This document shows positions 40,734 through 49,826 of a stretch of DNA of 64,000 nt, piece by piece. This DNA is from Bacteroidaceae bacterium. Its GTDB lineage: Bacteria; Bacteroidota; Bacteroidia; Bacteroidales; Bacteroidaceae. Every line of letters starts with the position of its first letter. Within the stretch, counting starts at the first letter, position 1. The translations under genes were made by a program, and so were the position numbers. The notes beneath the pieces were generated by a model. It made no database searches. It had not been told where the DNA came from and was given only the letters and a program-made list of their open reading frames with translations. The DNA is taken from assembly GCA_017428785.1 (NCBI GenBank), contig JAFRQD010000001.1, positions 1 through 64,000 on the forward strand. Direction: 5' to 3'.

Positions 40734-43259
40734 TTATTTTTTCGTTAGGAATGATGTGAGCCAAGCCACGATGACGCTTATGACAATCCCCGTTGCTCCG
40801 AAGAGGAAGAAGTTGACGTCCGTGTAGAGGTACATCAGGAAGACTACTATCTCGCCTGCGATGAAGCCTGTCAGGGCGGCTCGTCCCTTGATGCGCGGGA
40901 AGAAGACGGCCATCACGAAGAGACCTCCGAGACCGCTCGTTAGCAGGCCGAGGATGGTGTTGAAGTAGTCGAGCAGCGAGGCGATGTCCCATGTGGCCAT
41001 CAGCAAAGCGATGCCGAGGCCCATCAGTCCACTGACGATACATGTCCAACGGGCTACACGAAGAAGCGTCGAGTCCTTGATTGAGGGACGGAAACGCTGG
41101 ATGAAGTCCACGCTGAAGGCCGTCGAGACGGAGTTGATGTTGCTCGATATCGTGCTCATCGTGGCGGCAAAGATGGCGGCAATCAGCAGTCCGGCTACGC
41201 CTGCGGGCATCTGGCTCATCATGAAGTACGGGAAGATGGCGTCGCCCTGCTGCATCGTGATGTCGAGGCTCTGGGGGTGCGTCTTGTAGAACGTGTAGAG
41301 ACCTGTGCCGATGAAGTAGAAGGCGACGGAGATGAAGACGCTCATGAAGCCGTTCACCAGGATGCTTCGGCCTGCGCTCTTCTCGTCCTTCGTAGTCATG
41401 TAGCGCTGGATGACCGTCTGGTCCGAGGTGTAGGAGATGAGGTTGTTGGCTATGCCGCCGCCGATGATGGCGACCCAGAATGTAACGCGGCGGTAGTCGA
41501 GACTCCAGACGAAGAGCCGCATCTTGTCGTTATCTATCGCCAACTGCCAAGCTCCCGCGAAGCCTCCTTCCGTGCCTGCCCAGAGGTAAACGGCTGCGAA
41601 GATGGCTCCGCCCACGAGGATGCAGCCTTGCACGACGTCGCCCCAGATGACCGCTTCCACGCCGCCCATCGTGCAATAGACGATGGTGACGAGTCCCATC
41701 AGGATGATGCAAAGGTAGATGTCGATGCCGGTCACGGCGGTCAGCGCGAGCGACGGCAGGTACATGACCAGTGCCATGCGTGCCACCATGAAGATGCAGA
41801 ACAGCGTGGAGGCCATCATGCGAGTGGCGAGGTTGAAGCGCTCTTCGAGTATCGCGTAGGCAGATGCCGCTTTGAGTCTGCGGAAGTAGGGTAGGTAATA
41901 CCATATCACAGGGAAGCCCACGACGGGTATCATCCAGAGCATCGGGTAGTAGGTCCAGTCCGTGGCGTAGGCTTTGGCAGGAATGGCCATGTAGGTAATG
42001 GCAGAGAGCATGGTGGCGTAGATGCTGATGCCTGCTGCCCACCATGGGATGCGGCCGCCGCCCTTGAAGAAGTCCTCGGCTCCGTTCTCGCGTCGCATGA
42101 AGTAGATGCCCATGCCGAGCATAGCTACAAGATAAAGGATAAGTACCGTCCAGTTGAGCCAGCCGAAGTGTGTCTCATGTTTCGTCTCGATACGCGAAAT
42201 CTTGTCCGACCTGATGCCGGGCATCGTCTCGCCGCCGCTGTAGAACCATCCGCCGTCGAAGGGCGTGAGGACTGCGCCTGCCCTTGCCAGCAAACTGTCT
42301 CCGGGGAAGACCGTCCAGGAGTCTGTGATGGTATGATAGGCCAATACGTCCTGACGGAACTTGTACCACGAAGGCTCGTGACGAAGGTATTGGTCGTCCT
42401 GCTTGCCCTGAATGGCAGAGAGGAAGATGTCGTAGTTCACGCCGCCGAAGAAGAGGATGTGGCTGTAGCCGCAAGGAGTGCAGCAGGAGCCGACGAGAGC
42501 CTGCGGCCAGCTGGCCCCCTCCCTGCTCCCCCTTTGGGGGAGTGCTTTGATGGAAGCTGGAGAAGTCTCTTGCCACTCAAGAGTCTTTAGGTTAAGTTTC
42601 AAGCCTTTCAGGAACACTGAGGCACTCCCCCAAAGGGGGAGCGGGGAGGGGGCTGTGTATCCTCCAAATACATACAACGCCTTCCCTTCGGGAGCATTCT
42701 GTACGGCCATGCAGGGCTGCAAGCGGCCTTCGTCAGGCAATTCACAGAGTTTCACCCATTCCTTTCCGTCGGGCCAATCGAGGGCATAGACATCCCTGTT
42801 GAGCACGCCATCCGTCTGACCGCCTGCCACGAAGATTCGGTCTGTGCCATAACATGCGGCAAAGTTGTCGAGAGGCTTGGGTAATGGTGGAAGGTTAGAG
42901 GGGCTGACGGAAGCGTCAGACCCATTCTCGTCCATGCCTCCAATGTATATTGTTTCGCCCGGCACAGCCACGCTTGCGCCGTAGGCTTTCGGATAGAATA
43001 CTTTTTGTCCGCCGTCGGCACAAGGCACATCGGGGAAGTTGCAGCCGCCCCATGTCTGGAGCTTGCCGTCGACAAGGCCTGCGAAGTGTCCCGAGACGGC
43101 CCGCTCCATCTTGCCTGCCGGGGTGACGATGATGTTGTTGGCTTTCCCTGCGTCCGTCGCCCCTTGGTTCTGCCCTTGGCAAAGTCCAAAGATAAGGAAG
43201 AGGAAAACGAAGAGGAATTCGAATCGTTGTTTCATGGAATAGTTGCGTTTTAGCTTCAT
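40734..43259 (-). CDS. NanM-like kelch propeller fused to a sodium/solute symporter
   Basis: The protein has 841 residues. A signal-type hydrophobic segment (about 9-29) is followed by a kelch propeller (about 40-360: TWGGCNFPD, YIGGMDENG, FVAGGQTDG, YVFGGYT, FFGGVNYD, YSGGETMPG) resembling N-acetylneuraminate mutarotase NanM. From about 375 on there are 12-13 membrane segments of the SSS family (EDFFKGGGRIPWWAAGISIYATMLSAITY and later). The fusion would couple periplasmic anomer conversion of sialic acid to Na+-driven uptake. Two copies of a palindromic repeat in opposite orientation (42514-42660) interrupt the propeller in frame and encode PSPLPLWGSAS and ALPQRGSREGAS. The ATG at 43259 or 43235 could be used. 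Confidence 0.9.
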   Translation of the reverse strand: MKLKRNYSMKQRFEFLFVFLFLIFGLCQGQNQGATDAGKANNIIVTPAGKMERAVSGHFAGLVDGKLQTWGGCNFPDVPCADGGQKVFYPKAYGASVAVPGETIYIGGMDENGSDASVSPSNLPPLPKPLDNFAACYGTDRIFVAGGQTDGVLNRDVYALDWPDGKEWVKLCELPDEGRLQPCMAVQNAPEGKALYVFGGYTAPSPLPLWGSASVFLKGLKLNLKTLEWQETSPASIKALPQRGSREGASWPQALVGSCCTPCGYSHILFFGGVNYDIFLSAIQGKQDDQYLRHEPSWYKFRQDVLAYHTITDSWTVFPGDSLLARAGAVLTPFDGGWFYSGGETMPGIRSDKISRIETKHETHFGWLNWTVLILYLVAMLGMGIYFMRRENGAEDFFKGGGRIPWWAAGISIYATMLSAITYMAIPAKAYATDWTYYPMLWMIPVVGFPVIWYYLPYFRRLKAASAYAILEERFNLATRMMASTLFCIFMVARMALVMYLPSLALTAVTGIDIYLCIILMGLVTIVYCTMGGVEAVIWGDVVQGCILVGGAIFAAVYLWAGTEGGFAGAWQLAIDNDKMRLFVWSLDYRRVTFWVAIIGGGIANNLISYTSDQTVIQRYMTTKDEKSAGRSILVNGFMSVFISVAFYFIGTGLYTFYKTHPQSLDITMQQGDAIFPYFMMSQMPAGVAGLLIAAIFAATMSTISSNINSVSTAFSVDFIQRFRPSIKDSTLLRVARWTCIVSGLMGLGIALLMATWDIASLLDYFNTILGLLTSGLGGLFVMAVFFPRIKGRAALTGFIAGEIVVFLMYLYTDVNFFLFGATGIVISVIVAWLTSFLTKK
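42514..42545. repeat. Palindromic repeat in the symporter gene, inverted copy
   Basis: GCCCCCTCCCTGCTCCCCCTTTGGGGGAGTGC is the reverse complement of the copies at 42617-42653 and 38349-38393. Confidence 0.8.
42617..42653. repeat. Palindromic repeat in the symporter gene, direct copy
   Basis: It matches the tsaD copy over about 37 bases (TGAGGCACTCCCCCAAAGGG...). With the inverted copy 72 bp away it could form a large hairpin in the mRNA. Confidence 0.8.
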
Positions 43260-43268
43260 GCACTTCTC

Positions 43269-45659
43269 TTACTTAACCAAGACCTTTTTGCATCCAACGA
43301 TGTTGATGCCTTTCTGCATCTTCTGGAGGCGTTGGCCAGCAAGGTTGACTATCGTCGAGCCTTGCTTATAAATAGCGTCAGCTTCTTCTGTTTCCCTGAC
43401 GGAGGGAATGCCGTCGATATCTTCTTCAACGATGTTGTTGAAGTCTCTCCAGCCTTCTGTTATATAATATTTCTCAGCAGTTCCTTTTGGCACATACAAA
43501 GTGGCTTCCCTGAATACCGTTTCTGTGAAGGATGACAAGGGGTCGTCGGGACTAATCTGAATCCCATCAAACGGGAAAGGTTCCTCAATCTTCGAATAGA
43601 TGGTTTTAATGTTGTCGCAATCTTTGAAGATGCGGCTTCCGTTACTGCTAACAGCAAAGTCTTCCAAAGTGCTGGGGAAAGACACAGTTTCGAGGCTTGT
43701 GCAACCCACGAACATCGCCAAGGGAACAATTCTGACTCCCTCTTCAAATACGACAGTCTTAATGGCAGTACAATGCTGGAAGAGGCGTTGCCCGTATTCA
43801 GTAATATTATTTGGGAAGAAGACAGAAGTCAGGCTTGAGCATCTCAAGAATGCATCCGATTCTAAGGTTGTCAGGCTTCTGGGGAGCTGAATGTCCTTCA
43901 GGCTGCTGCAAGACCTGAAAGCATATTCACCAATCTTCTCCAAGCCTTCGGGCAGATTTATGGAAATCAGAGAAGTGCAACTCGAGAAAGCATTTTTGTC
44001 GATAATCCGAATTGTCTTGGGAAGTTTGACGGAAGTTATGCTTTTGCATTCAAAGAAAGCCTGATTCCCAATGGCTGTAACCGTTCGCTCTGCACCTTCA
44101 AACATGGCCTTTTCTGGTATCACGAGTTCTTTGAAATGATAGAGGTGTTCAGGGTCGTTCTGATTCATGATGACAGTCAAGGTCTTGCCGTCTGTATTCA
44201 ATTGGTAGCACAGCGCTTCATCCGCTTTGGCAAAAGTGACTCTGACCGTCACATCCCCAGAAGGCATCTTGAAGGAACACTCAAGTGTTGGGGCATTGGG
44301 GTCGTCCGGGAGCAATTCGCCGAGGGAATTACCGTCACAGATGAGGTCAACGGAATCTAAACGATAACCGTCATCTGGAGTTACCGAAATCTTTACTTCA
44401 TCGCCTTCTTTTGCAACTGTGGCACTTGGGTACACTAAACCTCCGACGTTGTATTCCACATTTATGTTATAGTATTTCTCAGTACTCTCGAAAGGCGTTT
44501 CGGTGATGGAGCCGCTGAAGGAGCCTGTCACCTTGTCGTAGAGTCCCACCATATTGCCCTTCTGGGCAGGCACGAAGTCGCGCACCAAAGTCTCGTCCTC
44601 GTATATCTTGCATCCGTAGAGCGTCATGACGGAAGGCGATGTGTCGATTGATATGCCGCCCGGATGGCTGGATGTGTTGAGGTTGAAGAGCAGCATCGGT
44701 GTCTTGCCGTCGTCGGCTGTGCCTGTTGTATTCACGCTGTTGACGGCAACATCAGGGTTGGTTGCCCTGTACCATTGGACGGTATTGCCGGTAGCAACGA
44801 TGCTGATGCGATCGCCATAGATGAAGCCCCTGCCGCGAGTCTCATCGCCTGAGCGGTTGAAGCAAGGGATGTTTCTTCTGTCAGTTCTTGAGAAGAAACA
44901 GAAAGCGTTGTTGTCGTAGTCTCCCAGACGCGCGCCGAACAGAGCTTCCCAGTCGCTCTGAACGTCCTTCTCCACATTGCAATCCATCACGACCTTCGTG
45001 TTGGCCTTGTGGATGTAGTCCGTATTGAAGGCCTGCTTGCCGGTTGACTTGATGTCGGTCAGCATGACGAGTTCTTGTTCTGGCGCGGTACCTACGCCTT
45101 GCGCCTTGAGCGAGAGATTGCGGAAGCGCGGGCCGAAATAACCTAACCAATATACTATGTCGCATCCCTTTACGATGTACTTCAACTTGCGTGTCCCTTT
45201 GACAAGGCTGAAGAGTTCAGAAGAAGAATATGTCCACGATGTATGGACGCCCACGTCGTCCAGCACCGTTACCGAGCTAAGGCTGTCGCCGTTCTCGGCG
45301 AGCATCTCTACTGTGACGCTACAAACCTTTGCGCCATGGTCGCCAACAGCCCAGGTGGTTATCATCTCAGCACTAGCATGGCACATGGTTTGTCCTTTGT
45401 CGATGTTTTCAGCTGTCATGCCTTTTTGCAAGAGGTCGACGGTCTGCCAAAACGAACTCTCAAAGAAGGACGACACAAAGGAATAGGTTCCGTCTTCTTC
45501 CTCTTTGATGGCCCAGCCGTCTCCGTTGCCATCGCATATCCAGCCCTTGAAGGTGCCGTCGGGGGCACCATTGGTGAGCAGTTCGACATAATCAGAATCC
45601 CCTGCCATAGCTGCCGAAGCTGTCAAGGCAAGAAGGAGGGAAAGTATAACTCTTTTCAT
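43269..45659 (-). CDS. Secreted BspA-like leucine-rich-repeat protein with type IX tail
   Basis: About 796 residues from the ATG at 45659 (signal MKRVILSLLLALTASAAMAG). The first about 200 residues form a beta-rich jelly-roll-like segment. A LamG-like/concanavalin-type stretch follows (about 210-400) with an InlB-type B-repeat (about 415-480: YNINVEYNVGGLVYPSATVAKEGDEV). Residues of about 520-690 are BspA-like LRR_5 units (ITSVKLPKTIRIIDKNAFSSCTSL, LISINLPEGLEKIGEYAFRSCSSL, LKDIQLPRSLTTLESDAFLRC). It ends INLAGQRLQKMQKGINIVGCKKVLVK, a type IX-like tail. It is likely surface-attached and binds host or bacterial partners. It lies just upstream of the symporter (9 bp). Confidence 0.85.
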   Translation of the reverse strand: MKRVILSLLLALTASAAMAGDSDYVELLTNGAPDGTFKGWICDGNGDGWAIKEEEDGTYSFVSSFFESSFWQTVDLLQKGMTAENIDKGQTMCHASAEMITTWAVGDHGAKVCSVTVEMLAENGDSLSSVTVLDDVGVHTSWTYSSSELFSLVKGTRKLKYIVKGCDIVYWLGYFGPRFRNLSLKAQGVGTAPEQELVMLTDIKSTGKQAFNTDYIHKANTKVVMDCNVEKDVQSDWEALFGARLGDYDNNAFCFFSRTDRRNIPCFNRSGDETRGRGFIYGDRISIVATGNTVQWYRATNPDVAVNSVNTTGTADDGKTPMLLFNLNTSSHPGGISIDTSPSVMTLYGCKIYEDETLVRDFVPAQKGNMVGLYDKVTGSFSGSITETPFESTEKYYNINVEYNVGGLVYPSATVAKEGDEVKISVTPDDGYRLDSVDLICDGNSLGELLPDDPNAPTLECSFKMPSGDVTVRVTFAKADEALCYQLNTDGKTLTVIMNQNDPEHLYHFKELVIPEKAMFEGAERTVTAIGNQAFFECKSITSVKLPKTIRIIDKNAFSSCTSLISINLPEGLEKIGEYAFRSCSSLKDIQLPRSLTTLESDAFLRCSSLTSVFFPNNITEYGQRLFQHCTAIKTVVFEEGVRIVPLAMFVGCTSLETVSFPSTLEDFAVSSNGSRIFKDCDNIKTIYSKIEEPFPFDGIQISPDDPLSSFTETVFREATLYVPKGTAEKYYITEGWRDFNNIVEEDIDGIPSVRETEEADAIYKQGSTIVNLAGQRLQKMQKGINIVGCKKVLVK

Positions 45660-45703
45660 AGGTAATTGATGTGTTGTTTCGGTAATTAAAACATAATCGC
45701 CTG

Positions 45704-45735
45704 CAAAGTTACGAATAAGCAAGCAAAAAGCCAAA
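45704..45735 (-). promoter_or_regulatory. Promoter of the LRR-symporter-epimerase operon
   Basis: On the minus strand TTTG (plus 45732-45735), a 20-bp spacer and TAACTTTGC (plus 45703-45711). It supports the ATG at 45659 rather than a longer reading. Confidence 0.7.
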
Positions 45736-46023
45736 TTTAGTTAGGTATTTTTGAGTGTTCTGTGCTTGCCCAATACGCTTTTTGCTGTCGGAAATCTTGT
45801 TCCAGACATGCTGGGAATGCCATTTCCGTGCTGACAGTTCTTGAAACGCAAGTTGCGTACCGACATTTGCGGCTTGTGTCTCCCCGTGTGCAATCTGCGT
45901 TTCTCCATGCGCAACCTGCATTTTAAGAATCAAATGTCGTGCGAAGAGGAATTCATAGTCTGCAAAGATAGAATTGAGCATGTTTTTTTTATGATTATGG
46001 CATAGTAATTCAAATATTTTCAT
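45736..46023. other. Intergenic gap between the LRR operon and the Gfo/Idh gene
   Basis: It contains three to four copies of a 21-bp repeat (45838-45924, core TTGCGTnTCnCCnTGTGC). This differs in period from the 22-bp arrays, and one frame reads (V/I)AHGETQ repeats on the minus strand. That frame has no start context, so I do not call it a gene. Confidence 0.5.
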
Positions 46024-46031
46024 TAACTTTG
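46024..46031 (+). promoter_or_regulatory. -7 element of the Gfo/Idh gene
   Basis: TAACTTTG lies 36 bp upstream of the ATG at 46068. No convincing -33 element is seen. Confidence 0.5.
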
Positions 46032-46067
46032 TCAGCGAAAGCACACAACTAACACTATAATTATACT

Positions 46068-47402
46068 ATGGAAAGAAGAGATTTTTTGAGAGTGAGTGCA
46101 TTAGGTGCTGCCGCTATGGCCACACCAGTCAGTCTTGTTCATGCTGCGGCCCCTGCAGCTGCTGCCAAATCAGCCAACGGGAAAGTCAATCTGGGTTTCA
46201 TCGGGCTTGGGCAACAGGCGATGTATCTGCTGAGCACCTTCATGGCGTTCGACGACGTGCGTGTGCTGGCTGGCTGCGACGTCTATGACATCAAGCGCGA
46301 ACGCTTCGAGCGTCGTGTGAAGGAATACTACGGGTCGAAGGGCGAGAAGAAGGTGAAGGTGGATGTCTATGAGGACTACCAGGACTTGCTGGCGCGAAAG
46401 GACATCGACGCCGTGGTTATTGCCACGCCCGACCACCAGCACGCCATCATCGCCATCGCCGCTTGCAAGGCTGGCAAGGATGTCTATCTGGAGAAACCGC
46501 TCACGCTCACCATCTTCGAGGGGCAACAACTCGTGAAGGCCGTCCGCAAGTACGGGCGCATCCTGCAGGTGGGCAGTCAGCAGCGAAGCAGCGGCGAGTT
46601 CATCCATGCTGCCACGCTCTGCCGTGAGGGCATCCTCGGCAAGATAGACAGGATAAAAGTCCATTGCGGACGTACTGCGACGAACCCCAAGAGCGCGGCT
46701 CCTGTGCCCTACAACCTGCCGAAGCAGGAAGTGCCCGCCGGTCTGAACTGGGACAAGTGGCTCGGTCCGCTGCCGGCTTCCATCTGGTACAATCAGGAGC
46801 TCGACCCCTTCATCGACGCGGAGCACAACGAGAGCTTTTGGGGAGCGTGGCGTTGGTACAAGGAGACAGGCGGCGGCTTGATGACCGACTGGGGCGCTCA
46901 CATGTTCGACATCGCCCAATGGAGCATCGGCAAGGACGGAAACGGCGGCCCCGTGAAGATTGCTCCTGCCGGCTACGGACGCTACGAGCAGCTGACCTTC
47001 GAGTACGACAATGGCATCATCATCACCGAGGAGCCTTATAATGGCGGCGAGCAAGGCCTGCAGATCTATGGAGAGAACGGCTGGCTGAAGGTCTGCCGCG
47101 GCTCGTTCCGTGCTTCCGACAAGAAGTTCGAGAAGATGGACCTCGGCGTAGAAAAGGGTGCCTACGAGTCGCAATCGGCTCACCGTCGCATCTGGATAGA
47201 TGCCGTCAAGGCGCATGTTGACCCCAACTGCCCCGTCGAGACAGGCCACACCAGCTGTACCGTCTGCAACCTCGGCAATATCGCCATCCAGCTCGGCCGT
47301 CCCGTCCGCTGGAACCCCATCGTGCAGAAGTTCATGGACGACCCAGAAGCCACCAAACTGCTGCACTACAAATACAGGGAAGGCTACACGCTCGACGTGT
47401 AA
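46068..47402 (+). CDS. Gfo/Idh/MocA family oxidoreductase, Tat-exported
   Basis: The protein has 444 residues. A Tat-type signal (ERRDFLRVSALGAAAMATPVS, ending about residue 30) suggests export. The Rossmann motif VNLGFIGLGQQA (about 40-51), VIATPDHQHAIIAIAACKAGKDVYLEKPLT (about 125-153) and the C-terminal GGGLMTDWGAHMFDIAQW are those of the family. Exported members include GH109 alpha-N-acetylgalactosaminidases, which use NAD as a tightly bound cofactor. This one could be such an enzyme or a sugar dehydrogenase. Its place between the symporter and esterase/lyase blocks supports a role in host-glycan breakdown. Confidence 0.85.
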   Translation: MERRDFLRVSALGAAAMATPVSLVHAAAPAAAAKSANGKVNLGFIGLGQQAMYLLSTFMAFDDVRVLAGCDVYDIKRERFERRVKEYYGSKGEKKVKVDVYEDYQDLLARKDIDAVVIATPDHQHAIIAIAACKAGKDVYLEKPLTLTIFEGQQLVKAVRKYGRILQVGSQQRSSGEFIHAATLCREGILGKIDRIKVHCGRTATNPKSAAPVPYNLPKQEVPAGLNWDKWLGPLPASIWYNQELDPFIDAEHNESFWGAWRWYKETGGGLMTDWGAHMFDIAQWSIGKDGNGGPVKIAPAGYGRYEQLTFEYDNGIIITEEPYNGGEQGLQIYGENGWLKVCRGSFRASDKKFEKMDLGVEKGAYESQSAHRRIWIDAVKAHVDPNCPVETGHTSCTVCNLGNIAIQLGRPVRWNPIVQKFMDDPEATKLLHYKYREGYTLDV

Positions 47403-47414
47403 CCCTCTTTTAAC

Positions 47415-47492
47415 CGTGAATTGCACGAATTGCACGAATTGGCTACGCCCTCAGTTGGCTTAAAGAATTCGTGTAATTTGTGTAATTCGTGG
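47415..47492. terminator. Long imperfect inverted repeat between convergent genes
   Basis: CCGTGAATTGCACGAATTGC... (47415-47441) pairs with ...TTTGTGTAATTCGTGG (47466-47492), 27-base arms around a 24-base loop. It lies between the convergent Gfo/Idh and nanS genes and may act as a bidirectional terminator. Each arm is itself a GAATTGCAC tandem repeat. Confidence 0.5.
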
Positions 47493-47594
47493 TCTTTATT
47501 AATTATTCGCTTGCGTTAATTCGTTTCTATAACTCCTTCGGCTGTTGCCTCAGTGCAGGCGGAACTTTTACTTCATCAACTCCCGAAGCTTAAA

Positions 47595-49826
47595 TTACCT
47601 TACCTTAGTGTAGAAGGTCGAGGCGGGCAGGCCCTGTTTGTTGCGGAGGTCGGCATCGGTGAAGCCGCTCCATCCGTAGCGGACGAGCGTCGGGTTCTTG
47701 ACGGCAGGCGAGGAGAGGAGTATCTTGTCACCCTCTATCTTGATGTCGGCAGGATGGAACATGCCATCGTAGGCAGCAATCTCGAAGCCTCGCGTGCAGG
47801 TCAGGCCGTCAGCATTGTCGAAATGCAGGAAGATGTCGTTGTTCTTTCCGCGACCAGCAAAGTTCAAGGTCGGACCTTCGCAAACCAACTCATGGCCGTA
47901 AGTGTGCTTCAACGCAAGCAGGGCCAGGCGCTCGCCTACAGGACGCTTCGTGCGGTAATGAACGTCGTTCTTGTCGCCGAGGTCACTGCTGACAGCCATC
48001 CATGTGTCTGGCAAGCCTTCCCCGTCCCCTAAAAAGGAGGGGTGAATGGCCAGACGCCGCTGGCTGTCGCGGAAGGCAGGCCACGAAGGTCGCGGCAGGC
48101 TGCTGAGCTGAACGACATAGAAGGGCAGGGGATGCTTCTTGTGGAACTCGCTCCTCCAGCGCTGGGCAAAGAACTTGCGCCACGACTGCTCAAGGAGCGT
48201 GAAGAGCCGCTCGTGTACCTCGATGTTGTGGGCATTACTCTCTCCCTGGTACCAAATGACGCCACGGATGGGCAGATGTCCGAGCGGGGCGATGGCTGCT
48301 TCGAAGAGGTAGGCGGGCTCGTAGGGATGGCGTTGGAGGGGATTGTATGCAGCCGACTCCTTGTTGAGGGCGTGGGCGATGTTCTGCGTCATGCGGCCGC
48401 GTGCCCAAGCCTGTCCGAAGTCGCCGTTCCGCCAGTCGCGCAGGATGTTGGGGAACTCCCATTCGAGTGTCGAGCGGTCAATCCAAGACTCTGTCGTGGA
48501 GCCTCCCACGGCGTTACAGATGATGCCGATGGGCACGTCGGGCAGGCTGTCGCAAAGCACGCGGGCGAAGTTGAAGGCGACGGCCGAGAAGTTCCGAACC
48601 GATTCGGGCGAAGCCGTCTTCCATCCCTGGAACTCCATGTGGCGCAGCTGGTTCGTGAAGGCAAGCACGCTGTCGTCCCACTCCACGGCATCCGTCCTTG
48701 CACGCGCGGGCATATTATATATATGTAGGTTGGCGAGGCGCCTGGCGTCGGCAAGGTCCTCGTCGAGCGTGTTGCATTGGTCCACCCGCAGCTCCATGTT
48801 CGACTGTCCGCTGGCCAGCCAGATGTCGCCAAAGTAGAGGCTGTCTATCGTGAGCGTCTGCGGCTTGGCTTTCGTCAGGTTCTTGAGCTGATAGGGATAC
48901 TTTTCGGGATAGTAGAAGCGATAATGGTCGGGGTTCAGCGGCGTGGCCGTGAACGTAAGGGTATAAGGACCGCCAGCCTTCATTTCGGACATCTCCATAC
49001 TCCACGAGCCATCGGCACGCGAGAAAGTCTCACCCTCATCCACTACCTTGCCGTCCTTGCTCAGCACGCGTCTTATGTTGCTTCGCGCATTGGCACGACC
49101 TTCCAACAGGAGGGGTTCGTCGCGCGGAAGAACCATTCCGCTGGAATAGACAGGGGGCAATTGCAGTCCTCCGTAGTCGCCCGTGAGAGCCGAATAGACG
49201 GTCTTCGCCAGAATCTTCGCGCCTTCGGGATTGGGATGGAGGGCGTCGGGGAAGAGGTCGGGACGCGAGTGCAGGGGCGTGAAGAGGTCGATGAGCTGTG
49301 CTCCAGAGCCTTGTGCGACCTGCTCGATGGCCTTCTGAACCTGTGCGTGCCAGTCGCGTGTGCCGCTCTGGAAGCGTGGGTGACGGTCGAAGATGGGCGT
49401 CATCTTGCAGACGAGGATGCGGGCCTCGGGGTTCACCAGGCGGAAGGAATCAATCAGGGCGCGGTAGTTCGGGATGAACTCCTCCTTCCAGTCGGGCCAG
49501 TTGCGCGGGTCTGTGTCGTTCAGGCCAAGATGGATGACCACCCAATCGGGCTTGAAGTCGAGCGCCTGATGGAACTCCGGCAGGCCGATGTAAGGCCGAT
49601 GTCCCTTATATAATAAGGTAGCACCAGAGTGTCCGAAGTTGCCCACCTCATAGCCCTCGCCCAGCATCTGCTGCAGGCGAACCGGGTAGGAGTCGTGCTC
49701 GCGGTCTTGCAGGCCGTAGCCGTAGGTCACGCTATTGCCCACACAAGCCACCTTGACCTTCTGTGCTGCGTGTGAGGCACAAACGCAAAGGCACAGGACT
49801 ATGAATATGATACCTTTATTTCTCAT
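47595..49826 (-). CDS. nanS: Two-domain sialate O-acetylesterase (SGNH + SASA)
   Basis: The protein has 743 residues with a signal peptide (about 1-21). Domain 1 is an SGNH/GDSL hydrolase with Ser32 in VGNSVTYGYG, the Gly/Asn blocks (GHSGAT, LGLNDTD) and DALHPN. Domain 2 is the sialate O-acetylesterase fold with Ser342 in LASGQSNMEL and VIWYQGESNAHN. This double architecture is like the NanS esterases of Tannerella and Bacteroides, which remove 9-O- and 4-O-acetyl groups so that sialidase can act. A palindromic insert (about 48024-48046) gives AIHPSFLGDGEGLPDTW. The ATG directly follows the nanA stop with no gap, so the two are translationally linked. Confidence 0.9.
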   Translation of the reverse strand: MRNKGIIFIVLCLCVCASHAAQKVKVACVGNSVTYGYGLQDREHDSYPVRLQQMLGEGYEVGNFGHSGATLLYKGHRPYIGLPEFHQALDFKPDWVVIHLGLNDTDPRNWPDWKEEFIPNYRALIDSFRLVNPEARILVCKMTPIFDRHPRFQSGTRDWHAQVQKAIEQVAQGSGAQLIDLFTPLHSRPDLFPDALHPNPEGAKILAKTVYSALTGDYGGLQLPPVYSSGMVLPRDEPLLLEGRANARSNIRRVLSKDGKVVDEGETFSRADGSWSMEMSEMKAGGPYTLTFTATPLNPDHYRFYYPEKYPYQLKNLTKAKPQTLTIDSLYFGDIWLASGQSNMELRVDQCNTLDEDLADARRLANLHIYNMPARARTDAVEWDDSVLAFTNQLRHMEFQGWKTASPESVRNFSAVAFNFARVLCDSLPDVPIGIICNAVGGSTTESWIDRSTLEWEFPNILRDWRNGDFGQAWARGRMTQNIAHALNKESAAYNPLQRHPYEPAYLFEAAIAPLGHLPIRGVIWYQGESNAHNIEVHERLFTLLEQSWRKFFAQRWRSEFHKKHPLPFYVVQLSSLPRPSWPAFRDSQRRLAIHPSFLGDGEGLPDTWMAVSSDLGDKNDVHYRTKRPVGERLALLALKHTYGHELVCEGPTLNFAGRGKNNDIFLHFDNADGLTCTRGFEIAAYDGMFHPADIKIEGDKILLSSPAVKNPTLVRYGWSGFTDADLRNKQGLPASTFYTKVR

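Noticed and set aside
45838..45924. Member of the 22-bp array family, or a gene with AHGETQ repeats
   Set aside because: The period here is 21 bp and the unit differs. The frame that reads AHGETQ repeats lacks a convincing start and mostly covers promoter DNA.
46170..47435. 421-codon minus-strand frame opposite the Gfo/Idh gene
   Set aside because: Antisense to a gene with a clear Tat signal and Rossmann fold. The translation has no recognisable features.
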